Shown piece after piece: positions 33,086 to 42,618 of a DNA stretch of 44,802 bases. A model generated the notes under the pieces. That model did no database searches, was not told the DNA's origin, and saw only the letters and a list, made by a program, of their open reading frames with translations. Numbering within the stretch: the first letter of the stretch is position 1; each line of letters starts with the position of its first letter. The DNA lies in the NCBI GenBank assembly GCA_005888115.1, contig VBKO01000128.1, positions 1 through 44,802 of the forward strand, written 5' to 3'. A program made the translations under genes and the position numbers. This stretch comes from Deltaproteobacteria bacterium. Its GTDB lineage: Bacteria > Myxococcota > Myxococcia > Myxococcales > 40CM-4-68-19.

Positions 33086-34003
33086 GTGGCGCGGCGGAGC
33101 ACCAGCCGGCTTGCCCTCGAGTCCGCGGCGGTGCTCTGCGCGGTGCTGGCCGGAGCGTGGTGGGTCTTCGCCCACGCGGTCTACCGCCCTCCGCCCGATC
33201 GCGCCGGGCTTCCCCGGACGGCGTCGGCGGCGGTCGACGAGGCCATCGTCGAGGCGGTGAGCGGATCCGTCCAGCGCAGCACCTCGCGAGGGGCCTGGGC
33301 GGCGCTGGTCGCCGGCGAGCACCTGCGCGCCGACGACTCCCTGCGCACCGGCAAGGGCGCGCGCACCGACCTGCGCATCGGCGACCGCGCGCGCCTGACC
33401 GTCACCGAGTCCTCGCAGCTGACCATCCGCGAGATCACCGACAGGGTGCACCGGTTCCAGCTGGCCCGCGGCCGGGTGAAGGCCGACTACAAGCCCGACG
33501 CGGAACGCGTGCTGCGCATCGAGAGCTCCGGTGGAGTGGTCGAGTCGCGCGGCGCGCGCTTCAGCATGCTGAGCACCGGAACCGCGGTGGCGATCGCGAC
33601 CGATGCCGGCGCCGTCACGCTGCGCGCGCAGGAGGGCAGCGTCGAGGTGGGCGAGGGACAGCAGGCGGTCGCGCTGCAGGGCCGTCCGCCGTCGGCAAGC
33701 GAGCCCATCCCCGCGAGCGTGCTGCTCAAGGTCGCCAACGCGGCCGTGGCGACCGACGGGCTGTGCGCGACGGTCGAGGGAGACGCACCGCCGGGTGCCG
33801 AGGTGACGGTCGACGGGGCCGCGGCGGCGCTGGCGGCAGACGGCCATTTCCGGGTCCCGGTGCCGAGCTCCAGCGAACGCCGCGAGGTGCTGGTCGCGTT
33901 GCGCGACGCCGCCGGCCGCGAGGAGACGCGCAAGGTGCGCTGCGTGGATCCGCCACCGCGCATCCGCGACTTCGCCATCCACTGGAGGAAGCGGACGCCA
34001 TGA
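33086..34003 (+). CDS. FecR-domain membrane-anchored protein
   Basis: The protein has 305 residues. A single N-terminal membrane helix (LESAAVLCAVLAGAWWVFAHAV) is followed by a FecR domain at about 55-190 (VSGSVQRSTSRGAWAALVAGEHLRADDSLRTGKGARTDLRI split by the family's turns, then LQAR-like LRAQEGSVEV). A C-terminal Ig-like module follows (ATVEGDAPPGAEVTVDG...LVALRDAAGREETRKV). Classical FecR works with a FecI sigma factor; no sigma gene lies in this operon, so here the domain probably has a structural or signalling role in the envelope. GTG start. It overlaps the following gene by 4 bases. Confidence 0.82.
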   Translation: MARRSTSRLALESAAVLCAVLAGAWWVFAHAVYRPPPDRAGLPRTASAAVDEAIVEAVSGSVQRSTSRGAWAALVAGEHLRADDSLRTGKGARTDLRIGDRARLTVTESSQLTIREITDRVHRFQLARGRVKADYKPDAERVLRIESSGGVVESRGARFSMLSTGTAVAIATDAGAVTLRAQEGSVEVGEGQQAVALQGRPPSASEPIPASVLLKVANAAVATDGLCATVEGDAPPGAEVTVDGAAAALAADGHFRVPVPSSSERREVLVALRDAAGREETRKVRCVDPPPRIRDFAIHWRKRTP

Positions 34004-35846
34004 TCGCGCTCCTCCTCGCCGCCCTGACGGTCGCTTCGGATCCGCCGCGCGTGCAGCTCGGCGAAACGGCCAAGGCGCGCCTCCGCATCGAGGCGCCGTC
34101 GGAGCCGCGACTGTCGGCGAGCGTCGGCCGGATCGAGAACCTGCGCGCGGACGGCGAAGGCCGGTGGTCGGCCGACTACCTGCCGCCCGACGACTCCGTG
34201 CCGCAGCTGGCGCTGATCTCCGCGACGGCTGGCGGCGAGGTGGCGCTCTTCACCCTGCCCCTCTGGGGTCAAGGCGACGCGGTGGTGAAGACCCGGCCGC
34301 GCGCGCGCATCGAAGTGCGCATCGGGGAGGAGCGCTATCCTGCCGTCGCCGACGCGAAAGGCACCGCGGTCGTCCCGGTGAACGTGCCGCCCGGCGTGAC
34401 CGCCGCCAGGCACGGGACGCAGTCGATCGACCTGCACGTGCCCCCGCCGCGGCTCGTGCACGTCGCGGTCGATCGCGAGAAGGTGCGGGCCGATCGCGAG
34501 GAGCGCGTCCAGGTCCTGCTCTTCGCGGTGGCTCCGAGCGGCGCTCCGCGGGCGGACGCGCGCTTCTCGCTCCGAGCGACGCGCCGCGGGCGGACGCGCG
34601 CTTCTCGCTCCGAGCGACGCGCGGCGAGATCTCCGTTGCTCGCGCTCGGACGGCCGGCGTCTATGAAGCGTCCTGGACCCTCCCACCGGGTCCGGCGGGT
34701 GACGCGCGGCTCTCGGCCGAGCTCGTCGACGCCCCCGGCCTGCGCAGCGAGGCAGCGGTGGTGCGCGAGCCCGGGCCGGTGGTCTCGCTGCGGCTCCAGG
34801 CCGACCGCGAGCGTCTCGTCGCCGGCGAGGAGGGTTTTACCGCGCGCGCGGTCGCGATCGATGCCGCCGGGAACGCGAGCACGGAGCCGCTGCGCTTCGA
34901 GGCCACGCTGGGCGAGGTGCGCGGCGCCGGGCCCGAGGTGCGGGTCACGGTGCCGGCCTCGTTCGGGGGACAGACCGAGCTGCGGCTCACCGCGCATCCG
35001 GCGACGCGGCCCGATCCTTCCGCGGCCATTGCGCTTCCGCTGTCGCCCGCCGAGCCGCGCGTGGCCGAGATCGAGCTGCCCCGGCGCGCGCTGCACGCCG
35101 ACGGCGTCACGCGCTACCCCGTGCGGGTCAAGATCGCGGACAAGTTCGGCAACCCGATCGGTGACGCCCACCCGGAGGTGCTGGTCGAGGACGGCGGCAC
35201 CCTTCCCGCCCACCCGGAAGGCGGCGCGTACGTCGCGACCTACCTTCCGCCGGCGTCGCGCGAACGGACCTTCGCGACCATCGCGGTGCGCGCTGGGACG
35301 GCGGAAGCGCGAGCGCGCCTCGATCTACTGCCGGAGATCCGCCCCGTGGCGCTCAGCCCCCGCGTGGGACTCTTGACCAACTTCTCCGGTCTCACCTCGC
35401 CCGTGATCGCCTTCGAGAGCTCGCTGCGGACCAACCGCTGGGGGCCCGAGCTGTCCTTCTCCGCCGACCTCTCCTACGCGCTGCAGAACGCGGGAGGATC
35501 CTCCACGCAAGGCGTCACCGCGCGCGTGCACACGGACTGGATCGTCGCCGCGGCCGGCGTCGCGCTGCGCGTTCCCCTCGCCTTCTCCGGGCACGCCTGG
35601 ATCGGAGGCGGACCGCAGCTCACCACCATCGTCACCCGGACGCAGCTCGCCGGGATGCCGACCGAGACGGGGACCGCAGTAGTCCCCGGCGCATATCTCG
35701 CGGCGGGTGCGGAGAGGCGGTTCGGTCCCTTCTTCCCGTTCACCGAGGTGCGCGCTTCGGTGTCGGCGGATCCGGCGCTTCCCAACCTCCGCGGCGCGCT
35801 GCGCGCGCTGGCGATCACAGTGGGCTACCGCTTTGAGATGCTCTAG
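34000..35846 (+). CDS. Exported Ig-like/beta-barrel protein, frame broken by a 38-bp tandem duplication
   Basis: The start is ATG 34000, overlapping the FecR stop. Reading begins with a signal (IALLLAALTVAS) and Ig-like strands, then leaves frame at 34546-34621. There 38 bases are exactly repeated; deleting one copy gives 603 continuous codons. The repaired protein has a signal, about four Ig-like/invasin-like modules (ERLVAGEEGFTARAVAIDAAG, GVTRYPVRVKIADKFGNPI) to about residue 430, and a C-terminal barrel of ~165 residues ending ITVGYRFEML. It would be a surface- or periplasm-facing protein anchored in the outer membrane. As sequenced only a truncated or hybrid product is possible. Confidence 0.78.
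34546..34621 (+). repeat. Exact 38-bp tandem duplication
   Basis: Bases 34546-34583 and 34584-34621 are identical (each begins CCGCGGGCGGACGCGCGC and ends GAGCGACGCG). 38 is not a multiple of 3, so the second copy shifts the barrel gene's frame. The two flanking frames join perfectly (RATRGEISVARART) when one copy is removed. Confidence 0.93.
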
Positions 35847-38800
35847 GGCCATCGCGCTGTGCGCGCTGCTTGCCGCCTGCTCCCGCGGGTCGGCTCGCTT
35901 CGCCCCGCGACCGACCGGGGTGCATCCCGCGGCTGCTTACACCTCCTCGGACGTGCGGGTGGACATCGTCGGGGAGAACTTCGACCCGGTCGCCACGCAG
36001 CAGGTGGGGCACGGCGGAGGAGTCGACGTCGATTCCTCGTTCCGCGCCTTCCTCGGCGCGGTGGAGTTGATGGACGTCCAGTGGCAGGCGCCCGATCGGC
36101 TCACCGCGATCGTCCCGGCCGGCGTATCGGGCGGGCCTTTCGACCTGCGCGTGGTCGGGCCCACCGGCGAAGGCAGCCTGCCTTCCGCGTTCGCAGGCTC
36201 CGTCGCCCGGCCCGCCGCGATTGCCGCCACGCTCTCGGCGCCGGCCCGAGTGGAGCTGGGTACGCAGGCCGAGGTGGATCTCGTGCTGACGAATACCGGT
36301 CAGGCCGCGGTCGTCACTCCCACGGTAGAGCTGCTCGCCGATCCCGGCCTGGCCGTGGTCGGGTTGCCCGGCGCCGGCGACAGCCTCCAGCCGGGCAAGA
36401 CCGTTCACCTCGTCGGCCTGATCGCCGCGGAGTCTCACGGGCCGGCGACGCTCACGCTCCATGCGACCGGGCAGGATGCCTTCGACGGCTCGACAGTCGA
36501 GGTTCGCAAATATGCGACGGTCCAGGTCGTCACTCCCGCCACCCTCGCCGTCGCCACGATCCCGGTTCCCGACCTGGTGAGCGTCGGGCAGTCCATGGAC
36601 CTCGTCGCCACCGTCACGAACCAGGGCGACGTCGACGCGCTCGCCGTCGCGGTCAGCTCTCCGGCCGTGACTGGAACGGGCGGCGCCGTGGTCGACTCGG
36701 TCCCACCGCCGCAAGACATCCCGGCCGGCGCCTCGCGGACGTTCCACATCGCCGCGCACGCGATTTCGCCGGGCGCCGTCTTCTTCGGCGGAAGCGCGAC
36801 CGGTTCGGACGCGATCACGGGCGCCCCGACCACGGTGCAAGCCACCTGGGACATCGTCTTCGTCCAGGCTGCCGCGCAGATCTCGGCGCGCTGGCTGACG
36901 GTCCCGCCGATGGTGGCGCCCGGCCAGAGCTTCATCGCCACCCTGGGCGTGAGCAACACCGGCGAGGCGCTCGCGCGCGACGTCGCTCCGGTTCCCAACC
37001 CCCCGTCCGTCGCCGCCGCCGCGGGCTCGGCAAGCCTCACCGCGTCACCGGCGGCAGCGCCAGTGGACGTCCCTGGGGGCAGCACGGTGGTGTTCTCCTG
37101 GACGTTCACCGCTGGTGGCGCGCCTCCCGACTCGCTGACCCTGTCGGCGGGCGCCACCGGAGCCGATGCGAACTCAGGGACGGCCTTGTCCGCCGGGTCG
37201 GTGGGCTCGCCCGCGATCGCGGTGCAGACCCCGTCGGCGCTCGTCGCCTCGCTGTCCGCGCCGGGGGGCGCTCTGCGCGGCGACACGTTCACGGCCACGC
37301 TCGCCGTCACCGATACCGGCGGCGTGGGCGTGAACGGGCTCTCCCCGTCGTTGACGATCCCATCCGGCACCGGCGGCGCGCAGATTCTCTCGGGGCCGAC
37401 TCCCGCTACGCAGAACCTCGCCGGAAACAGCACCGTCTCGTTCACCTGGACTTGCGCCGCGACCGTGAACGGCGCCATCGCCCTCTCGGCGGCCGTGTCG
37501 GGAACGGACGCGGTCGACGGCAGCGCCCGGTCGGCTTCCGCCGGAGCGACGGTCGCGATCTCCGACGCCGTGCTGATCGCCAGCGCGCCGCTCGGCGCGA
37601 GCACGACATTCGCTTACGTCTTCGATTTCAACGGCCGCGTCTACCTGGGTCCCAGGCGCGACGGCACGGGCGGCGTGCGCGTCCTCCCCGACGGATCCAG
37701 CCCGCAGCCCTTCACGCTCACGTTCCAGGGCGATCGGGTGAACGGCAACGACAACGGCGCAAGCAACGGCCCCTTCCCTTCCCTCGGATCCACCAATTGC
37801 ACACCGGACACGCTTCAGTGCGGACCGGACAACGAGAACGGCCGCGGCCTGTTTGCTTCCGGGATCGTCGCCGGCACGCCCTGGCTCATCGCGAGCGGCG
37901 CGCGGACGAACAGCATCCTCTCGCACGTCTACGCCACCACGGATGCGGGAACCGCGCCCGTCTTCAGCTACGACTACCTGGCGAACGCGCTGGCGAAGGA
38001 GACTCGCGGCACCTCGTCCATGTTGGTGTTCCACGATCGCGTGTATCTCGGATTCGGTGGCACCGGCTCGAGCCGGCCGACCTACGTCGTTTTGCGCAAG
38101 ATGCCGTCGTCGCCCGGTTCCACGCCCGCAGTCGGCGTCGACGTCATGAACCTGCGCATCAACGACGTGAGCGGCGTCGGATCGACCGCGCTCTTGAATC
38201 GCAACACGACGCAGATGCAGATGATCGATTCGCAGACCGGCTTCAACGACCTGATCTACCTCGCGAACAACGGCGGCATCATCCATTCGAACACGAACGA
38301 CCCGCTGCCCCCTGCGGCCGGTCTCGTCCCGCCCTGGGCGACCTCGACCCCGAACAGTTCCACGTACGGCGCGAAAGCCTCCATCACCACGCGCAAGACG
38401 TTCGACCTGGAGCCCGCGGACAAGGCGTTCCCGCAGATGGCGGCCTTCGGCGGCAGGCTGTACGCCGCCCGCAACACCACCTCCGGTCCGCAGCTCTGGG
38501 TGTGCGTACCCGGGCCGGATCAGAAATGCCATCCCCAGGACTGGACGCTGCTCGCCCCGAACGGCTTGGGTGACACGGGACTGAGCCAGTTCGACGACCC
38601 GCAGAACGTGCGGGTCACGCTGCTCGCCGCCACCTCCGCCCATCTGTACGTGGGGTACAACAACATCGCCGGGCTGGTGCTCTATCGCTCACGGGTGGGC
38701 GCCCCGTCCTCGCGCACCGATTTCGAAGGAGCCGCGGGCTGCGACGCTTCGCAGGCGCCGTCGTCGTGCGACGGCCTCGGCGGGCGCGGGCTCGGAGCCA

Positions 38801-38913
38801 GCGCGACGCGGATTTTCGACGGGCGCGTGCTCACCTACGGGGGCAAGGACTACGTGTACCTGACGGCGGGCACCGGCAGCTCCGGCTTCCGGGTCTTCCG
38901 GCTGGTGCAGTGA
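35833..38913 (+). CDS. Large CARDB/IPT-like repeat lipoprotein
   Basis: A TTG at 35833, 14 bases inside the end of the barrel gene, starts a lipoprotein signal MRCSRAIALCALLAACSRG; no earlier in-frame ATG or GTG fits. The product has 1026 residues. An IPT/TIG-like domain lies near 25-125 (SSDVRVDIVGENFDP). Four or more CARDB-like Ig repeats follow, each with a lead such as TLSAPARVELGTQAEVDLVLTNTG, ATVTNQGDVDALAV, ATLGVSNTGEALARDV and ATLAVTDTGGVGVNG. From about 600 there is a non-repetitive region (FAYVFDFNGRVYLGPRRDG) with paired Cys, resembling a beta-propeller-type readout. The surface lipoprotein call is firm; the function is unknown. Confidence 0.78.
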   Translation: MRCSRAIALCALLAACSRGSARFAPRPTGVHPAAAYTSSDVRVDIVGENFDPVATQQVGHGGGVDVDSSFRAFLGAVELMDVQWQAPDRLTAIVPAGVSGGPFDLRVVGPTGEGSLPSAFAGSVARPAAIAATLSAPARVELGTQAEVDLVLTNTGQAAVVTPTVELLADPGLAVVGLPGAGDSLQPGKTVHLVGLIAAESHGPATLTLHATGQDAFDGSTVEVRKYATVQVVTPATLAVATIPVPDLVSVGQSMDLVATVTNQGDVDALAVAVSSPAVTGTGGAVVDSVPPPQDIPAGASRTFHIAAHAISPGAVFFGGSATGSDAITGAPTTVQATWDIVFVQAAAQISARWLTVPPMVAPGQSFIATLGVSNTGEALARDVAPVPNPPSVAAAAGSASLTASPAAAPVDVPGGSTVVFSWTFTAGGAPPDSLTLSAGATGADANSGTALSAGSVGSPAIAVQTPSALVASLSAPGGALRGDTFTATLAVTDTGGVGVNGLSPSLTIPSGTGGAQILSGPTPATQNLAGNSTVSFTWTCAATVNGAIALSAAVSGTDAVDGSARSASAGATVAISDAVLIASAPLGASTTFAYVFDFNGRVYLGPRRDGTGGVRVLPDGSSPQPFTLTFQGDRVNGNDNGASNGPFPSLGSTNCTPDTLQCGPDNENGRGLFASGIVAGTPWLIASGARTNSILSHVYATTDAGTAPVFSYDYLANALAKETRGTSSMLVFHDRVYLGFGGTGSSRPTYVVLRKMPSSPGSTPAVGVDVMNLRINDVSGVGSTALLNRNTTQMQMIDSQTGFNDLIYLANNGGIIHSNTNDPLPPAAGLVPPWATSTPNSSTYGAKASITTRKTFDLEPADKAFPQMAAFGGRLYAARNTTSGPQLWVCVPGPDQKCHPQDWTLLAPNGLGDTGLSQFDDPQNVRVTLLAATSAHLYVGYNNIAGLVLYRSRVGAPSSRTDFEGAAGCDASQAPSSCDGLGGRGLGASATRIFDGRVLTYGGKDYVYLTAGTGSSGFRVFRLVQ

Positions 38914-38921
38914 GGCCCGCG

Positions 38922-40781
38922 ATGTCGAGCATCCTCATCGTCGACGACGAGCCGGTGGTCCTGGACGTGCTCAAGCGCCTCCTGGAAGAGGAAGGCCGCG
39001 AGATCGCCCTCGCCGGCTCGCCCGACGAGGCGATGCAGATCGCCGCCCGCGGGCCGCTCGACGTCGCGCTCATCGACAAGAACCTGCAGGGCGCTTCGGG
39101 CCTCGACCTGTCGCGCAAGCTCAAAGCGCTGCAGCCGGAGCTGGAGGTGATCCTCATCACCGGCTACGCCTCGCTGGACACCGCGATCGAGGCGGTGCAG
39201 ATCGGCGCGTTCGACTATCTGACCAAGCCGATCGACGACTATGCCGCGCTGGCGCTCAAGGTACACAACGCGATGGAAAAGTCGCGCCTGCGCCGCGGCC
39301 AGCGGGAGCTGCTCGATCGCCTGTCCGAATCGGAGGCCCGCTACCGCCACCTGGTCGCCTCCGCGCCCGACGCGGTGGTCGTCTACGACGTGCAGTCCGG
39401 CCTGGTGCAGGACGCAAACGGCGCGGCCGTGCAGCTCTACGAGTACACGCTCGAGGAGCTGACCCGGTTGCGCGCGACCCAGCTCGGGCCCACCGAGCCG
39501 GGGCGGCACGAGCACCGCCGCAAGGACGGGGCCTGCTTCACTGCGGACGTGAGCGCGACGGAATTCACCCTCAAGGGCAGGCGCCTGCGCGTGCAGTCGG
39601 TCCGCGACGCGACCGCGGCCGTGCAGGCGGAACGGGAGCGCCGCGCGCTGGAGGAGCGGCTGCGCGTCTCGCAGAAGATGGAGGCGGTGGGCCGGCTGGC
39701 GGGTGGCGTGGCGCACGACTTCAACAACCTGCTCACCATCATGTCGGCGCACGCGGAGTTCCTTTCTCAGCAGCTCGGCCCCGACAACCCCGAGGTGCAG
39801 GGGATCGCGCGCGCAGCTGAGCGTGGCGCGGCCCTGACGAAGCAGCTGCTCCTCTTCAGCAGGCACAAGCCGGTGGCGCACGAGCAGATCGATCTGAACG
39901 GCGCCGTCGCCGACGTCATGCGGCTGCTCGGACGGGTGCTCGGCGAAGGAGTGCGTCTCCAGTCGGAACGCGCGCAGGACCTGTGGGGCGTCCGCGCCGA
40001 TCCCGACCAGATCGGACAGGTGCTGATCAACCTGGCCGTCAACGCGCGCGATGCGATGCCGGGCGGCGGCATCCTGAAGATAGCGACCGCGAACGAGCTG
40101 GTGCGCGAGCCGCGCACGCTCCGCGGCGGAGAGCTTCCCCGAGGACGCTACGCGACCCTGTCGGTCGCGGACTCCGGCGAGGGGATGAGCGAGGACGTGC
40201 TCGCGCGGATGTTCGAGCCGTTCTTCACCACCAAGGAGTTCGGCAAGGGGACAGGGCTCGGGCTGGCGACCGTCTACGGCATCGTGCGGGCCTCAGGCGG
40301 CGGCATCGACGTCGAGTCGCGGCCCGGCGCGGGCAGCACCTTCCGCATCTATCTTCCCGCGAGCGACGACGCTCCGGCGTTCAAAGGTCACGCCGTGCAC
40401 TCGCCCGAGGCAGGCCGTGGCGAGACCATCCTGGTGGTGGAGGACGAGGATCCGGTGCGCACGCTGCTGCGGCGCATCCTGATCGACCACGGCTATCGCG
40501 TGCTCGAGGCCCGCGACGGCGCCGACGGCCTGCGCCGCTCGCAGGAGCACGGCGGCGAGATCCACCTCCTGCTCACCGACGTGGTGATGCCCGAGATGAC
40601 CGGGCCCGAGCTGGCCCGGCACCTTTCCGCGCAGCGGCCGACCACGCGCGTCTTGTTCATGACCGGCTATACCGAGCAAGACCCCGCTGGCGCGGCGGCC
40701 CTCCTGCACAAGCCCTTTTCCAGCTCGACGCTGCTGGGACACGTGCGGCGCCTGCTGGACTCCGGATCGCTGAAAACTTGA
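38922..40781 (+). CDS. Hybrid histidine kinase (REC-PAS-HisKA-HATPase-REC)
   Basis: The ATG at 38922 lies 8 bases after the lipoprotein gene; the longer listed ORF is spurious upstream. The protein has 619 residues. REC1 at about 1-120 has D52 in [12 protein letters not shown] at about 145-250 ([18 protein letters not shown]); HisKA with [22 protein letters not shown] domain with [26 protein letters not shown] and [14 protein letters not shown]2 at about 500-615 ([44 protein letters not shown]). It is cytoplasmic, so its N-terminal receiver may take phosphate from the two upstream kinases and control its own activity. Confidence 0.92.
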   Translation: MSSILIVDDEPVVLDVLKRLLEEEGREIALAGSPDEAMQIAARGPLDVALIDKNLQGASGLDLSRKLKALQPELEVILITGYASLDTAIEAVQIGAFDYLTKPIDDYAALALKVHNAMEKSRLRRGQRELLDRLSESEARYRHLVASAPDAVVVYDVQSGLVQDANGAAVQLYEYTLEELTRLRATQLGPTEPGRHEHRRKDGACFTADVSATEFTLKGRRLRVQSVRDATAAVQAERERRALEERLRVSQKMEAVGRLAGGVAHDFNNLLTIMSAHAEFLSQQLGPDNPEVQGIARAAERGAALTKQLLLFSRHKPVAHEQIDLNGAVADVMRLLGRVLGEGVRLQSERAQDLWGVRADPDQIGQVLINLAVNARDAMPGGGILKIATANELVREPRTLRGGELPRGRYATLSVADSGEGMSEDVLARMFEPFFTTKEFGKGTGLGLATVYGIVRASGGGIDVESRPGAGSTFRIYLPASDDAPAFKGHAVHSPEAGRGETILVVEDEDPVRTLLRRILIDHGYRVLEARDGADGLRRSQEHGGEIHLLLTDVVMPEMTGPELARHLSAQRPTTRVLFMTGYTEQDPAGAAALLHKPFSSSTLLGHVRRLLDSGSLKT

Positions 40782-40806
40782 CCAGTGCGCGAACGTTCAG
40801 TAGGTT
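40778..40806 (+). promoter_or_regulatory. lexA promoter with operator-like palindrome in the spacer
   Basis: TTGACC (40778-40783), a 17-base spacer and TAGGTT (40801-40806) precede lexA. Inside the spacer is the perfect dyad GAACGTTC (40791-40798), part of GCGAACGTTCAGTAGGTTC, which has a further GTTC half-site. GAAC/GTTC halves are typical of LexA boxes in many bacteria, so autoregulation is likely. The -35 overlaps the stop codon of the hybrid kinase. Confidence 0.6.
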
Positions 40807-40829
40807 CTCGTGGTCCGGAGGGGACCTAG

Positions 40830-41504
40830 ATGACCGAACCGCTGACCGAACGCCAGGAGAAGATCCTCGCCTTCATCAAGAGGAGCATCCAGGAACAGGG
40901 CTATCCGCCCACCATCCGCGAGATCGGCGAGCACTTCGGCATCCGGTCCACCAACGGCGTCAACGACCATCTCAAGGCGCTCGAGCGCAAAGGGTACCTG
41001 CTCCGCGGCGAGTTGAAGAGCCGCGCGCTCAGCGTGATCGAAGGGGGCAAACCGGCGCGCTTCGTGCGACGCGAGGTGGAGCCTGCTCCCGAGATCGACT
41101 CGGCGCGCGTGATCGAAGTGCCCGTGGTGGGCAAGGTCGCTGCCGGGGCTCCCATCCTCGCCCAGGAGAACATCACCGATCACGTGCGCATCGACAGCTT
41201 CCTCCTGGGCGACGCGAGCAAGAAGGTGTTCGCCCTCAAGGTTGCCGGCGACAGCATGATCGGCGACGGCATTCTCGACGGAGACTACATCTTCGTCCGC
41301 AAGCAGCTGCAGGCGTCGCCCGGCGAGATCGTGGTCGCGCTCATCGAGGACGAGGCGACGGTGAAGCGCTACTACCCGGAAGGGGACCGCGTCCGCTTCC
41401 AGCCATCCAACCCGAGGCTGAAGCCCATCTACGTCGCGCGCGAGGAGTTCCGCGAGACGCAGATCATCGGCGTGGTGGTCGGCGTGTACCGCCGGATGAA
41501 CTGA
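40830..41504 (+). CDS. lexA: LexA repressor
   Basis: The protein has 224 residues. The winged helix-turn-helix at 1-65 has the LexA recognition pattern (YPPTIREIGEHFGIRSTNGVNDHLKALERKGY). The self-cleavage site is A105-G106 in GKVAAGAP, with catalytic S142 (VAGDSMIGDG) and K179 (DEATVKRYY). It represses SOS genes until RecA filament stimulates its cleavage. A GGAGGGGAC ribosome-binding site precedes the ATG. It lies 48 bases after the kinase operon but has its own promoter. The 20-residue insertion after the DNA-binding domain (EGGKPARFVRREVEPAPE) is typical of longer LexA forms. Confidence 0.95.
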   Translation: MTEPLTERQEKILAFIKRSIQEQGYPPTIREIGEHFGIRSTNGVNDHLKALERKGYLLRGELKSRALSVIEGGKPARFVRREVEPAPEIDSARVIEVPVVGKVAAGAPILAQENITDHVRIDSFLLGDASKKVFALKVAGDSMIGDGILDGDYIFVRKQLQASPGEIVVALIEDEATVKRYYPEGDRVRFQPSNPRLKPIYVAREEFRETQIIGVVVGVYRRMN

Positions 41505-41688
41505 CGCTGGGTCCAGGATCGCTTTCAGTCCGCGGCCGGAACAGCGGGCAGCTCCGCACCGGCTGCCGCGGGTATTTCTCCGGCAGCAGCGGGCAGAGGA
41601 TGAACGTGCTCGACGGCGTGCGTACGTACCGCGGCGGCGCGGCGCAGCGGTGGCAGAGGCTCTCCGGGAACGGAAACTCGTCGGACAC
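41464..41688 (-). CDS. Small Cys-containing protein downstream of the MBL hydrolase
   Basis: The protein has 74 residues from a GTG at 41688, nine bases after the hydrolase stop. The core reads LCHRCAAPPRYVRTPSST...LLPEKYPRQPVRSCP. It has a C-x2-C pair and two later Cys (ILCP, RSCP) that could hold a metal. From memory, similar short Cys proteins with a YP-x-QPV-x-x-CP end occur in Myxococcota, but I cannot verify this here. The last 14 codons lie antisense to the lexA end, so the C-terminal tail (SSSGGTRRPPRR) may be recent. Function unknown. Confidence 0.6.
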   Translation of the reverse strand: MSDEFPFPESLCHRCAAPPRYVRTPSSTFILCPLLPEKYPRQPVRSCPLFRPRTESDPGPSVSSSGGTRRPPRR

Positions 41689-41697
41689 GGCAGCAGC

Positions 41698-42618
41698 CTA
41701 CCGCGCAGCCGCCTTGGCTGGCTCAGGCGCCTTCTCGTGCGTCACCCACGGCGCGCCGCCCTCGTCGTTTGGCAGCATCCAGCGTTCGCCCGTGTGGAGC
41801 GCGAACACGCGGCCTTCGAGCCCCAGCCGGTCCACCTCCGCGCCGAGCAACTTGCGCGGCTCGTCGAGCGGCACGGCGGTGCTGTGGTAGGCCTCGAAGT
41901 GGATGGGGATCATGTACCGCGCGCCCACGTCCGCGAAGATCTGCAACGCCTCCTGCGGACTGGCATGGTTCCGATTGCCGCCGCGCGCGGGCGCGATGGG
42001 CACCAGGGCCAGGTCGATCCCAGGGAACCGCCTGCCGATCTCCTTGAATGCGCGCGGGTCGTAGCCGGTGTCTCCCGCGAAGAACACCGTGCGGCCGCCG
42101 CCCTCGATCACGTATCCGGTCGAGGCGTGGTTCCAGATCGCGTCCACGAAGTACCTCCCGCCGGTGTGGTGCACCGGAACGGCGGTGATACGCAGGCCGG
42201 CACGCTGGACCGTCTCCCACGGTTTCAGGGCGCGCGTGCGTTGCTCGACCGAGCCCATGTAGGTCTCGCCGCCGGCGGGATACAGCACGTCGGCGCGGTG
42301 GTCGATGCGCCGGACGGTCCAGGTGTCGAAATGGTCGACGTGCAGGTGGCTGACCAGCGCGACGTCGATGGGTGGCAGCTCGCGCGGAGTGAGCGATGGC
42401 GGCGTGACGCGCGGGACCATGACGATCGCCCCGCCGAGGTTCGGGTCGGTGAGCACGAACCGCCGCCCGAAGCGGAGCAGCACCGTCGCGTGTCCCACCC
42501 AGAGCGCGCTGAGGCTCGCCCTTGGATCGTCGATGGGCATGCCGCGAACGGCCGGATCGTGGTGGGCTGCCGCGCAGGCGACGACAGCACAAACGAGTAG
42601 CAGCGGCGGGCGAGGCAC
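41698..42618 (-). CDS. Exported metallo-beta-lactamase-fold hydrolase (UlaG/NAPE-PLD-like)
   Basis: The protein has 306 residues. The N-terminus (PLLLVCAVVACAAAHHD) is a signal, possibly a lipoprotein one with Cys in VVAC. The fold follows the UlaG/NAPE-PLD branch of the MBL superfamily: LWVGHATVLLRFGRRFVLTDP, the metal site VSHLHVDHFD, VPVHHTGGRYF, FFAGDTGYDP and IPIHFEAYH. Such enzymes hydrolyse phosphodiester or lactone bonds; here, outside the cytoplasm and next to a phospholipase D-like gene, a lipid substrate is plausible but unproven. GTG start at 42618. The 106-base gap to the divergent PLD gene should hold both promoters. Confidence 0.84.
   Translation of the reverse strand: MPRPPLLLVCAVVACAAAHHDPAVRGMPIDDPRASLSALWVGHATVLLRFGRRFVLTDPNLGGAIVMVPRVTPPSLTPRELPPIDVALVSHLHVDHFDTWTVRRIDHRADVLYPAGGETYMGSVEQRTRALKPWETVQRAGLRITAVPVHHTGGRYFVDAIWNHASTGYVIEGGGRTVFFAGDTGYDPRAFKEIGRRFPGIDLALVPIAPARGGNRNHASPQEALQIFADVGARYMIPIHFEAYHSTAVPLDEPRKLLGAEVDRLGLEGRVFALHTGERWMLPNDEGGAPWVTHEKAPEPAKAAAR

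Noticed and set aside
37174-38643. 489-residue minus-strand ORF
   Set aside because: Antisense to the CARDB-like lipoprotein; no motif and no ribosome-binding site.
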